Source: Phormidium willei BDU 130791
Lineage (GTDB): Bacteria; Cyanobacteriota; Cyanobacteriia; Cyanobacteriales; Geitlerinemataceae
Reading direction: 5' to 3'
NCBI GenBank assembly: GCA_001637315.1
Contig: LSZA01000026.1
Coordinates: forward strand, 1-44,253
DNA length: 44,253 nucleotides
Positions 26,673-36,000 of the stretch are shown here, piece by piece; positions within the stretch are counted from its first letter, which is position 1; every line of letters begins with the position of its first letter. The notes below the pieces were generated by a model that was not told the origin of the DNA, did no database searches, and worked only from the letters and a program-made list of their open reading frames with translations. Made by a program: the position numbers and the translations under genes.

Positions 26673-29243
26673 ATGAATCCGACCCCTCCTCAATGCCAAA
26701 ACCTAGAGACTCAAGTCCAAACCTTGGTTCAACTCCAGGACGCAAAATCTAGCCTCCCCACTCAGGATACAGCAACAATCCGCACGTCTTTAAATAAAGC
26801 TATCTCGCCTCGCTTTGAAATCGTCTTTGCGGGCGCTTTTAGTGCTGGAAAATCGATGCTCATTAACGCTCTTTTGGAGCGAGAACTGCTCTATAGCGCC
26901 CAAGGTCACGCCACGGGGACGGAATGCTACATTGAGTATGAGCCGGATCCGACTCAGGAACGAGTTGAGTTAACGTTTCTCAGTCAGGTAGAAATTCGTC
27001 AACAAATTGGGGAATTGAGCCAACTGCTGGCAATTACGGAAATGGGAGATCTTAGTGATAATCAGCAACTGGATAAACTTAGCCAGATGTCTCAGGGAAT
27101 TTGGGAGGCGGAAGGAGGCGAAAGTCGCACGGAACGAGCCAAACAGGCGAAGTTATTGGAACAGCTTGTTTTGGGTTGGCAAGCCAATCGCGATCGCATT
27201 GACACTCTCAACAATGCCACTTACTCGATGGCACAATTGAACGCCAACAGCCTTGATGAAGCCTCCCAATATGCCCGGCGCAGTCAAAATAGTTCGGTTC
27301 TCAAGAAAATCAACTATTACTGTCACCATCCGCTCTTAGAAGATGGAAATGTGATTATTGATACCCCTGGCATTGATGCCCCAGTTAAAAAAGATGCAAA
27401 AATCGCCTATGATAAGATTGAGCATCCCGACACATCGGCGGTTATTTGTGTGTTTAAAACGGCGGCAAATGGGGAGTTAACAACCGAGGAAACCCAGTTG
27501 CTAGAGCGAATTCAGAAGAGTCCAGGGATTCGCGATCGCGTCTTTTATGCCTTCAATTACATCGATGCTACCTGGTATGATGACCAACTTCGCAATCGCT
27601 TAGAATACCAGATTAAATCGCAATTTCGAGGCGGCGATCGCATTTATAAAACCAGTGCCTTGCTCGGATTTTATGGCAGTCAAATTCGCCAAGCCAGTGC
27701 CGAAAATTATTGGGGACTCGACAGCATTTTTGCCAACACTCCCTCGACATTCGACCAACAAGACCTGACCCCAAAATTCATCTTCGAGTTCAACCGCTAT
27801 TTCTCCACCCCAGGACGTTTATCTCGGACCCGGTTTCCCAGCACCCCAGCCATTAGTAACGCCGACAGCGAGAAAGAGCAATATCAGCAAATCCTTAACA
27901 CCTATGGACAAGAACTAATTGAACAACTGGTTCGCGACAGTGGAATTCAGGACTTCCGGCGAGACATCACTCGCTACCTCATGGAAGACCGCCGTCCCCA
28001 ACTTTTTGAAGCACTCGCCAATGACCTGCGACCACTTTGTATTGAAGTCCGTAACGACTACATCAAAACTTGGAAAGAGCTAGAAAGCCAACCCCAAGAA
28101 ATTGACACCATTAAAGAGCAGCAGGTTCAACAACTCAACAAAGAACTCAAACAGATTGGCGATGACCTTAAAGACCATATTACCACCTACCTTAATGAGT
28201 CCATCGCCGACAAAAACAACACCAGCTACGAGCGAGACTTCCGCCAGTTACAAAAGCGAATGTTGCAAAAGCTCGATGACTTAATTGAAGAATTTTCCGT
28301 TGGCGAAACCTACAAACTGGCTCAAAAAAGTCATCCTGAAAATGCCGTTGTTCCCATGATGGCAATTTTAGTTGAAGCCTTTTACACCCTCGCCAATCAA
28401 CTCAAAGCCGTCTTAATCAACGCCTCAGAGGAGTTAGTCGCCAACTATTTTTTCCAACTTCGCGAGAGTATCCATAATGCCGAGTTTTACAATAAACTCT
28501 ATCGTTTCCTCGGCAATGATGCCGCCATTGACCAAAATCTCTCGCGATTGGAGGAGCGGGTTCTGGATTTTGTCGTTGGACAGGCGGGGTATGAATGTGA
28601 TACCTATGTTCGGGAAACTCCAGAATTTTATGGAGAAAACACCGTCCCTAACTTCCAACTGCGTCAAACCTTGCAACAAGCCTGTCGTTCCCAGGATTAT
28701 GAGGGGATGGTAGCGGCGGAACCGGCCATTCGTCAATTATTGCAAGTCGATTTTGAGAAAAAGGTCAAAAATACGGTCATTCGTCGCTTTCGTACGGTTC
28801 TCAACAGCATTCTTAATGAGCGGCTGTTTCAAATGGCTAACGAACAATCCCAGACCATTTTAACTCAGTATGAATTGGCGCGGACAAATTTGGCGAAAAC
28901 CCTAGACCGGGAAGCCGAAGCGAAACTCGACAGTAATCGCCAACGCCAGGCGGCGGTTCGGGAGAAGATTGAGCAATATAATGAGGCGATTGCTGGGGTT
29001 AACGGCTGTCTGGAGGAGATGAGTCTCGGCCGGGTGAAACTCCCGCCAGTTCAGGAGACGGATTTACAGATTTTCACGCCGACAACGGTGATGTTGGAAG
29101 ATATCGCTGAGACCGAGGAAAATTTGGAAGCGGCTCCTTCCGAGGCTGAGCGAGTTACTGAGGAGACGGTGGCTGAAACGCCGGAAACCACGTTCCCCGT
29201 TCCCGACGAGGATGTGAACTTCTCTAGTTTCGGCGACGGCTAA
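26673..29243 (+). CDS. Dynamin-like GTPase
   Basis: An 856-residue large GTPase. The P-loop GAFSAGKS lies at 54-61, switch I Thr is T81 in HATGTECYIEY, and G3 DTPG is at 230-233. A G4-like segment, FNYIDATWYDD, is near 295. An insert rich in charged helix separates G2 and G3. Long helical, partly coiled-coil regions fill 440-560 and 740-810, as in bacterial dynamins, and a moderately hydrophobic stretch near 550-590 could touch membrane. The C-terminal 50 residues are acidic and disordered. Bacterial dynamins remodel membranes, and several act in phage defence. It opens a co-directional block of five genes; HIP1 sites occur only in its 5' third. Confidence 0.9.
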   Translation: MNPTPPQCQNLETQVQTLVQLQDAKSSLPTQDTATIRTSLNKAISPRFEIVFAGAFSAGKSMLINALLERELLYSAQGHATGTECYIEYEPDPTQERVELTFLSQVEIRQQIGELSQLLAITEMGDLSDNQQLDKLSQMSQGIWEAEGGESRTERAKQAKLLEQLVLGWQANRDRIDTLNNATYSMAQLNANSLDEASQYARRSQNSSVLKKINYYCHHPLLEDGNVIIDTPGIDAPVKKDAKIAYDKIEHPDTSAVICVFKTAANGELTTEETQLLERIQKSPGIRDRVFYAFNYIDATWYDDQLRNRLEYQIKSQFRGGDRIYKTSALLGFYGSQIRQASAENYWGLDSIFANTPSTFDQQDLTPKFIFEFNRYFSTPGRLSRTRFPSTPAISNADSEKEQYQQILNTYGQELIEQLVRDSGIQDFRRDITRYLMEDRRPQLFEALANDLRPLCIEVRNDYIKTWKELESQPQEIDTIKEQQVQQLNKELKQIGDDLKDHITTYLNESIADKNNTSYERDFRQLQKRMLQKLDDLIEEFSVGETYKLAQKSHPENAVVPMMAILVEAFYTLANQLKAVLINASEELVANYFFQLRESIHNAEFYNKLYRFLGNDAAIDQNLSRLEERVLDFVVGQAGYECDTYVRETPEFYGENTVPNFQLRQTLQQACRSQDYEGMVAAEPAIRQLLQVDFEKKVKNTVIRRFRTVLNSILNERLFQMANEQSQTILTQYELARTNLAKTLDREAEAKLDSNRQRQAAVREKIEQYNEAIAGVNGCLEEMSLGRVKLPPVQETDLQIFTPTTVMLEDIAETEENLEAAPSEAERVTEETVAETPETTFPVPDEDVNFSSFGDG

Positions 29244-29401
29244 TCTTAAGTCATCATCCTAATCAACGGATAGATGTGACGCCGAGTTTGCTGACGTTGC
29301 ATCCTAGGAGAGCCTTGAGATAGACTATCAGGGGGATAACTTGCCGGCGTTGTTTCCCCTGATGAGTCTTTGAGTGTTAAGGAGGACATCTCACCTCAAT
29401 C

Positions 29402-29860
29402 ATGGCGGTGTGTTTTACAGATAGGGAACTCAGAAGAGCTTGGGAGAACAATTTACAAGCCTTTCAAGAGAGTGCATCGAAAAGCAATGCTCACCGACTC
29501 CTGTTATTTTATGCCGTCGAATGTGGACTCAAACTGGCGCTAATGAAACGAGAAGGTGCAACTTGCACCGCAGACTGTCCACAACTACTGGATATACAGC
29601 ATGATATCAATGCACTTCTAGATGCGCTTAAAACAGGTCGTGATTACAATTTACCCAAATCATTATCAATGGGGTTTGTTAGAATCAATCAGAAGAGAAG
29701 AGAGCGTAAAATAAGTCCGGGTCAAATCAACCAAATGTGGCGGTATGGTGGTCATCTTCATACTAACTCTCGTGACTCAAGCTCGTTTCAATCTGATATC
29801 GATATTGAAAAAGCATTACTTAAAATTTGTCAGTGGCTAGAAGACAATGAAAATTTATAG
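29402..29860 (+). CDS. HEPN-like small protein, possible RNase
   Basis: A 152-residue, mostly helical protein. Helix NAHRLLLFYAVECGLKLALMKR at about 29-50 resembles the second helix of HEPN proteins. A later segment, WRYGGHLHTN, holds R114 and H120, an Rx5H arrangement that fits the Rx4-6H active site of HEPN ribonucleases, followed by the closing helix DIDIEKALLKICQWLEDNE. This is pattern reading by eye and not a sure family match. It sits 21 bases before the KGGVGRT NTPase gene and is surely co-transcribed with it. If it is HEPN, it would be the natural RNA-cutting effector of the locus. The region has no HIP1 site. Confidence 0.6.
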   Translation: MAVCFTDRELRRAWENNLQAFQESASKSNAHRLLLFYAVECGLKLALMKREGATCTADCPQLLDIQHDINALLDALKTGRDYNLPKSLSMGFVRINQKRRERKISPGQINQMWRYGGHLHTNSRDSSSFQSDIDIEKALLKICQWLEDNENL

Positions 29861-29881
29861 ATTTCAGGAAACTATTCATCT

Positions 29882-32656
29882 ATGAACAACTCACGGCTTT
29901 TGACTTGGTTAGATGTCCAACGGTTCATACGAGAGAAAACCTATGATGGGACTCAAATCCCCTCCGGAATCACTCGAATTGACTGTTTTTCAGATGCCTT
30001 AGAAGTTGAAATACCTTCAGAATCTAGTAAGGCTGACGTGGATAATCTCCTCAGAGATTGGTTTTTAGACCGATATAAATCGGATTCAGATTCGGATTCA
30101 ATCTACTTAGATTTTGGTGAAGCGGAGCTGCCTGTTGAATTTATTGTCAAAGAACCCAGACTGAGAGCTGTACAACGAAAATTTCGTCCATTTTGGAGCA
30201 ATGTTATTTATCGTCAACAGCATTTAGAGGGGGAGTCACAAACTCAGGGTTTAGACGACTTAGCCCCCCTAACAGCACCGCAAATGGTCACTTTTTACTC
30301 CTTTAAAGGAGGGGTAGGTCGGACGCTCCATCTTGCTGCTTATGTCTTTGCACTACTGGATGCAGCCAAATCTCAAAATAAACCAATTACTGTTTTAGTG
30401 ATTGATGCTGACTTGGAAGCTCCCGGTTTAACCTATTGGGACCAAGCGAGTCACCAGCCTGCTTTTGCTTCATTTATTGATTTTTTAGAGATTTATCACT
30501 ATAGTCCTGTCCCTAAAAAAGAAGCCTTAGACCTATTTGCAAAAGAAGTTAAAAAAACAGCCAAGCGAGAGGGGAAATCCACCCTCTATTTTCTGCCCGC
30601 TTTTTTAAGGCAAGAACAATTACTTGATACTCAAGTTCTTCCTGAACATTTAGCACGAACCGGGTCTTGGACTTGTAGCCAAGCCATTCATGAGTTGGGT
30701 CGTCATTTGGGTGCAGATTATGTATTTATTGACTTGCGTGCGGGATTGAGTGAGATTGCGAGTCCGCTTCTGTTTGATTCGCGGATGCAACGCTTTTTTG
30801 TGACCACGGCTGCTAGACAGTCTGTGGAAGGGCTAACCTTGGTGTTACAACAAGTGAGCCGTCTTGCACCGGGGAGTGAGGAGATTGACTCCGGTCATTT
30901 TTATGACCCATCAGTGTTGATAAGTTTCTTAACGCCAGAGTTAAAGCAGTTACCCGAGTTTGAAGAGGCTTTGATTCAGTTTCGGGAAGCTTATGCACAG
31001 GCACAAACTGCTGAAGAGGATGAGTTTTATTCTAAGCGACTTGAAATTTTAGAGACGGACTTTAGTCAGCAACTCCTTTATATTAATACTTGGGATGAAG
31101 CGAAAGAAAAGTTGGCAGCAACTTCTCTCATGAAGGTGGCTCAAGATTGGGCAAACAATCAACTTGAGGCGGCAACATCTGATGTCCTTCAATCAGTCTC
31201 TGATGAGCGTAAGCTGTCCTCTGTTGAAGAGGAGTTGAGGCGGTTTAAAGAAACCTGCGGTCAGTATGAATTTGCTGAAAATGGGAAAGGAGAGAGCTTG
31301 CTAGTTACGGAACCGCTGAAAAACTTGGCGGCCCATTTTCAGGATGATTTACCCAAGGTAGTTTCTTTGGGTTCTAAAGGTGCGGGTAAAACCTTTACCT
31401 ATCTTCAGCTTGCACGGTTAAAATACTGGCAAAGGTTTTTGGGGACAGTATTGAGTTTTTCTCAGGAGTCACAAGAGGGGCAAACGTATATTTTTCCTTT
31501 GTTAGAGTCTGATAATCTTGCTGAATCAGCTCAGCAACAGACTCGCGAAGCACGAGAGGACTTTCGCCGTCATCTTCAGGCTCATGTTCCGGGGGAGAGT
31601 TCGGAAATGCTGATGTCAGAGTTAAGGGAAAAAGTCAAGATATTTTCGCGAGAGAGTCATGATGAGTTAGATTGGAAAGAGTTTTGGCTTGGGTTAATAG
31701 CTCAAGGGTTAAATTTGCCATTAAGCCGTTCCAGTATTTCTGAAATCAACAATTTCTTGAAAAGCCATAGTATTAAAGTTGTGATGCTGTTTGATGGATT
31801 AGAAGATGTATTTCAAGAAGCGGTGTCTAATCCGAATGAACAAGCGGCTATCCGTGCTTTGATTAACTTACCTAAGCAATTTTCAGAGTTGAGGCAATCT
31901 CATTTAGGCTTAGTTATTTTCTTAAGGTATGATTATCTAAAATATAGCATCCATCAAAATACAGCTCAATTTGAGAATTTGTATCGAGGCTATGAGTTGA
32001 GTTGGAATTTGGAGTCTTTCCTAAAACTGGTGTATTGGATGTGCGCTCAAGCTCAGGTAATGGAGGTGAGTCCAGACGAAATTGAAGGATTGAATCGGGA
32101 GGAACTTGAAGATAGACTGGAAGCCTTATGGGGAAAAAAATTAGGCAAGTCTACCAGTAAAGAAGCCTATACCAGTAACTGGGTGTTTGCTGCACTGACG
32201 GATTTTAAGGGACGACTCCAGGCTCGTGATATTGTGCGCCTACTGTATCATGCGGCTGAAATTAGTCTCAGTCAAAGTCAAGAAGTTCAATTGCAGCGAT
32301 GGTCATCAGACCGTTTGCTTCCCCCTCAAGCGATTCGGCGAGCCTTGGAACCCTGTAGTCAGAAGAAAGTCGAGGAGGCGGAACAGGAATATCCCCAATT
32401 TAAGGAATGGCGAGAGACAATTCCCAAGGGGAGTGAACGGGTGGTTCCGTTTACCCTGGAGGACTTTGAGTTAGAGGCGGGACATCTGAAGTTATTGGAG
32501 GAGATGGGTGTAATTTACGAACATCGGGAAAAGAATGGTACAGTGCGTTATTATATGCCAGAGATTTTTCGGAAAGGACTGGGGTTTGAGTTAAATGGCG
32601 GCGCCAGGCCCCGAGTTCTGGCGTTGAAGCGTAAGGCGCTCAAGAGCCAGTTGTAA
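29882..32656 (+). CDS. KGGVGRT-type MinD-like NTPase joined to a STAND/AAA-like P-loop NTPase
   Basis: A 924-residue protein with two NTPase modules. Residues 1-130 form a small alpha/beta domain of unknown kind. The first NTPase has the deviant Walker A FKGGVGRT at about 140-147, the switch VLVIDADLEAPGLTYW, and a strand-loop YVFIDLRAGLSEIASPLL, as in ParA/MinD enzymes with Arg in place of the usual Lys-Thr signature. From about 430 a second module follows, with Walker A LGSKGAGKTF near 496-505 and Walker B VVMLFDGLEDVF near 633-644, then a helical C-terminal region. KGGVGR-variant NTPases occur in NTPase-controlled conflict systems of cyanobacteria and actinobacteria. The gene has no HIP1 site and looks AT-richer than the flanks. 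Confidence 0.85.
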   Translation: MNNSRLLTWLDVQRFIREKTYDGTQIPSGITRIDCFSDALEVEIPSESSKADVDNLLRDWFLDRYKSDSDSDSIYLDFGEAELPVEFIVKEPRLRAVQRKFRPFWSNVIYRQQHLEGESQTQGLDDLAPLTAPQMVTFYSFKGGVGRTLHLAAYVFALLDAAKSQNKPITVLVIDADLEAPGLTYWDQASHQPAFASFIDFLEIYHYSPVPKKEALDLFAKEVKKTAKREGKSTLYFLPAFLRQEQLLDTQVLPEHLARTGSWTCSQAIHELGRHLGADYVFIDLRAGLSEIASPLLFDSRMQRFFVTTAARQSVEGLTLVLQQVSRLAPGSEEIDSGHFYDPSVLISFLTPELKQLPEFEEALIQFREAYAQAQTAEEDEFYSKRLEILETDFSQQLLYINTWDEAKEKLAATSLMKVAQDWANNQLEAATSDVLQSVSDERKLSSVEEELRRFKETCGQYEFAENGKGESLLVTEPLKNLAAHFQDDLPKVVSLGSKGAGKTFTYLQLARLKYWQRFLGTVLSFSQESQEGQTYIFPLLESDNLAESAQQQTREAREDFRRHLQAHVPGESSEMLMSELREKVKIFSRESHDELDWKEFWLGLIAQGLNLPLSRSSISEINNFLKSHSIKVVMLFDGLEDVFQEAVSNPNEQAAIRALINLPKQFSELRQSHLGLVIFLRYDYLKYSIHQNTAQFENLYRGYELSWNLESFLKLVYWMCAQAQVMEVSPDEIEGLNREELEDRLEALWGKKLGKSTSKEAYTSNWVFAALTDFKGRLQARDIVRLLYHAAEISLSQSQEVQLQRWSSDRLLPPQAIRRALEPCSQKKVEEAEQEYPQFKEWRETIPKGSERVVPFTLEDFELEAGHLKLLEEMGVIYEHREKNGTVRYYMPEIFRKGLGFELNGGARPRVLALKRKALKSQL

Positions 32657-32693
32657 GTGAGTGTTTTGTCCTAGTTTTTAGTGGAGATACTCC

Positions 32694-32942
32694 ATGATGG
32701 AACCCACACCCCGCATTATTTTCCCCCCACAGGTTCGCCGTTATGTCTATGAACGGGATGATTTTACCTGCGTCGCCTGTGGGAAGACTCACCAGGAGGC
32801 TCAATTAACGATTGACCATATTATCCCGGTCTCGAAAGGGGGGAGTCATGATTTAAGTAATCTGCAAACGCTCTGTTTTACCTGCAATCGCCTCAAAAGT
32901 AATCATGCTGACCCCCGGTTTCGCCGTCGTTATAGCGATTGA
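32694..32942 (+). CDS. Small HNH endonuclease
   Basis: An 82-residue single-domain nuclease. Zinc ligands C26 and C29 (CVACG) pair with C61 and C64 (CFTCN). The catalytic core is IDHIIPVSKGG with D41 and H42, then N56 in LSNLQTL and a final N65. A twin ATG (32694 and 32697) opens the gene; its stop overlaps the open frame of the next gene. Such compact HNH proteins are frequent in cyanobacteria outside defence loci as well, so its membership in the block is by position only: 37 bases after the NTPase gene and 62 bases before the sacsin-like ATG. Confidence 0.9.
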   Translation: MMEPTPRIIFPPQVRRYVYERDDFTCVACGKTHQEAQLTIDHIIPVSKGGSHDLSNLQTLCFTCNRLKSNHADPRFRRRYSD

Positions 32943-33004
32943 GGACAGTCACGCCAGGGTCGAATTGCCCCTACAATACTTGTGAACCCGATTCTGGATT
33001 TTCC

Positions 33005-36000
33005 ATGACGACGCCTCTGTCTCAAGGTCGCTCCTTCTACCAATCTGAACCTCTAATTGCTCGCTTGCGGGGAATTATCCGCGATTATCCCGAGGGAGTG
33101 GGGATTATTAAGGAGTTGATTCAGAATGCGGATGATGCGGGAGCGACTCGGGTGGAGATTACCCTAGATTGGCGAACGCATCAGGCGGCGGCGGTTCCGG
33201 GGAATTTGCAGAAACTCCTGGGACCGGCCATGTTGGTCTATAACAATAGTAGCTTCGGCGATCGCGATTTTGAGAGTATCCGTAGTCTGGGACAAAGTCA
33301 GAAAGCGACGGATTTGCAGAAAACCGGACGCTTTGGGATTGGCTTTAATGCGGTGTATCACGTCACCGACTATCCCAGTTTTATCTCTCGTGAACGGCTG
33401 ATTTTCTTTGACCCCCATGGAGATGCGGTTCCGGGAACCTCGAAGGCGGAACCGGGACGAGAATGGGAGTTCGCCGCGAGTGGCTGGTGGGAGGATTACC
33501 CTGAGGTGATGGCCATCTATGAAGCTGGAGGAGTTCCTCGGGGAACTCGGGATTTTCAGGGAACCCTGTTTCGTTTACCGCTGCGAACGCCGCAACAGGC
33601 TGAGGTGAGTGAGATTCGCAATCAACCCTTTGAGGAATCCAATGTTCGGGAACTGTTGACGGAGTTGCAAGATTGCGGCGAGGAGTTATTGCTGTTCCTC
33701 AAGTCGATTGTTGAGATTCACATATTTGAGATTGCGGCTGATGCTGGGGGGGACCGGGAGGAGGTGTTGCGGATTACCACTGGGAATCCTGAGGAGGTGA
33801 CGGCGGCGCGTCAGGAGTTGATGACGGCGATTCCGGAAACGGCGGCGGAGTTGATTGCGGCCTGTCGCCGTCAAGAGAATGTGTTGGCGTTGGTATCCTA
33901 TCGTCATCATCTCGAAACCGTGAGTTCTCAGCAGGTGACGAGTTCGAGTTGGCGGATTGTGCAGTTGCTTCGCATTGATGAGGGGGAGGAGTTGGCGACG
34001 GTGATTCGCTCTCTGTCAGAGAATCAGGAGAAGGTGTTACCTTGGACGGGAGCGGCGGCCCGGATTACGGCCAGTCGGACGAGAGGGGTTCCGGCGGCGG
34101 TTCAGGGAAAGGTCTATTGTTTTCTCCCGCTCCCGTTGGCGTCGGGATGGCCGATTCATCTGAATGGCTTTTTTAATTTAAATAGTTCTCGGGATAATCT
34201 CAGTAGTGATTCGGGACAAACGGGGAAAGACCGTCCGCGAGCGGTTTGGAATCAACGGTTGGCTCAGCATGGGTTGGCGATCGCCTGTGCGGAGTTATAT
34301 CGTAGTTTGGTGGAGGATATTGGCCAGGAGAGTCCCGAGGCATTTTATCAGCTGTTCCCGACGGAGAAAATTACCACCAGTCCGGCATTGGGTCAGTTAC
34401 ATTTAGAGGTCTTTAAGCATCTGGCTCAGCGTCCGGTGATTCGCTCCACGGTTCGGGAAGAAGAGGATACGTTTGAGGTCAGTCCTGATGGCAATTGTAC
34501 GGTTAATCGGTGGGTGAAATGGCTGGAACCTCAAGAGGTTCGCCAAATTCCTTCATCTTACTGGTCTAAGTTAGTTAAACCCTTCCGGGTGGAGGGATTA
34601 GCCGTCGCTGACCCCCAAATTCCTCGTCAGGTTTCCCAACTGTTTAAACAAGCGGATTGTCCCATTCATGAGTATACGCCGCAAAATTTACGGGATTATC
34701 TCCGAGTTGAGGAGAGTTGGGGAATGCCGTTTGACGAGGCTCCTAAGCCAATGTTACGGCGGATGGATTGGATTAAGGCGTTAGCACAGTTTGCCGTATC
34801 AGACCAGCGGAAATCTTTGCGAGGATCACCGCTGGCACTCTTGTCTAATAATCGTTTGCAGGTCTTTGGGTTTAATCCTTCGGGGGTGGTGTATCGAGCG
34901 AGTGACCAAATCAAAGCTCTGTTTTATCAATATCCTAGCTGGTTTTTACATTCAAAGGTTAGGCAAATTTTTAACGCCTGCAACTGTCCGGAAATTGTAT
35001 CGTTGGATGCTCTGAAGGCGGCACAAAAATTGGTGCAAGTTTTTCGAGAGCAGAGAATTGAGGCTGGACATCTTTGGAAGCCTCAGGGAATTGAGTTTCC
35101 CAATGAAGATTGGTTGGTTCAAGTTTTTCAGTATTTCCGTCACCATGGATTAAAATCCAGGACTAGAAGCCAGAATGACGGAGTCTTGGAAGAATTATCG
35201 AAAATACCACTAATTCCGGCGTCTGATGGACGGCTGTATCAGGGACATCAAGTGGAGATGCCTTTATTGCCTTTCCATGATATTGCAATTCTCGACTCAG
35301 ACACGTTGCAATATTTCGGAATTAAAGTTATCGACGTCAGCCATGAACTCTATACTCAATTTGCGAGTTTATTTACAGCAAAGCCGAATACATTGATTCG
35401 CTACTTGAGTGCAAATAGTATCGTCCGTTTGTTGAGCTATCGACCGGCTGAAGATTTGCCACCTTATCATCCTCGGTATTCAGCAAAATTACTGGAATAT
35501 TTATCTCTTTCTAAGTTCATTGAAGGAGATTGTAAATATACCGAAAATCATTGGAATCTACTCCTTAAACTGCCAATTTTTATCACAACAAATGGCGAAC
35601 TAACAACTCTAAATCGCCCCAATCTTTATCTCCCCGCAACGGGTTGGGATATCCCCAATCTCAACATTGAGTTTACGCTGTTAAAGGTCGAACAAGACGG
35701 TCATTCCTGGAAGCCTCTCCTCGAAGCCTTAGAAATCCCTGAACTCGACCCATTTACCTTTATTGAAGACTGCTTACTACAAGAATATCCCTATTTCTCA
35801 GAACAGGAACAACGAACAGCTTTGGCTTGGATTCGGGATAATTTCTCTTGGGAGGATTTAGATCCTCAATCTTTACGATTATGGCGAAAATTGCAACAAG
35901 CTCGCTTGATTCGCTGTGAAGATGGACGGTTGCGATCGCCGAGAGATTTATATCATCCTGAACAGCGGTTCTTAGAGGAGATTTTTGGCGATCGCATCCA

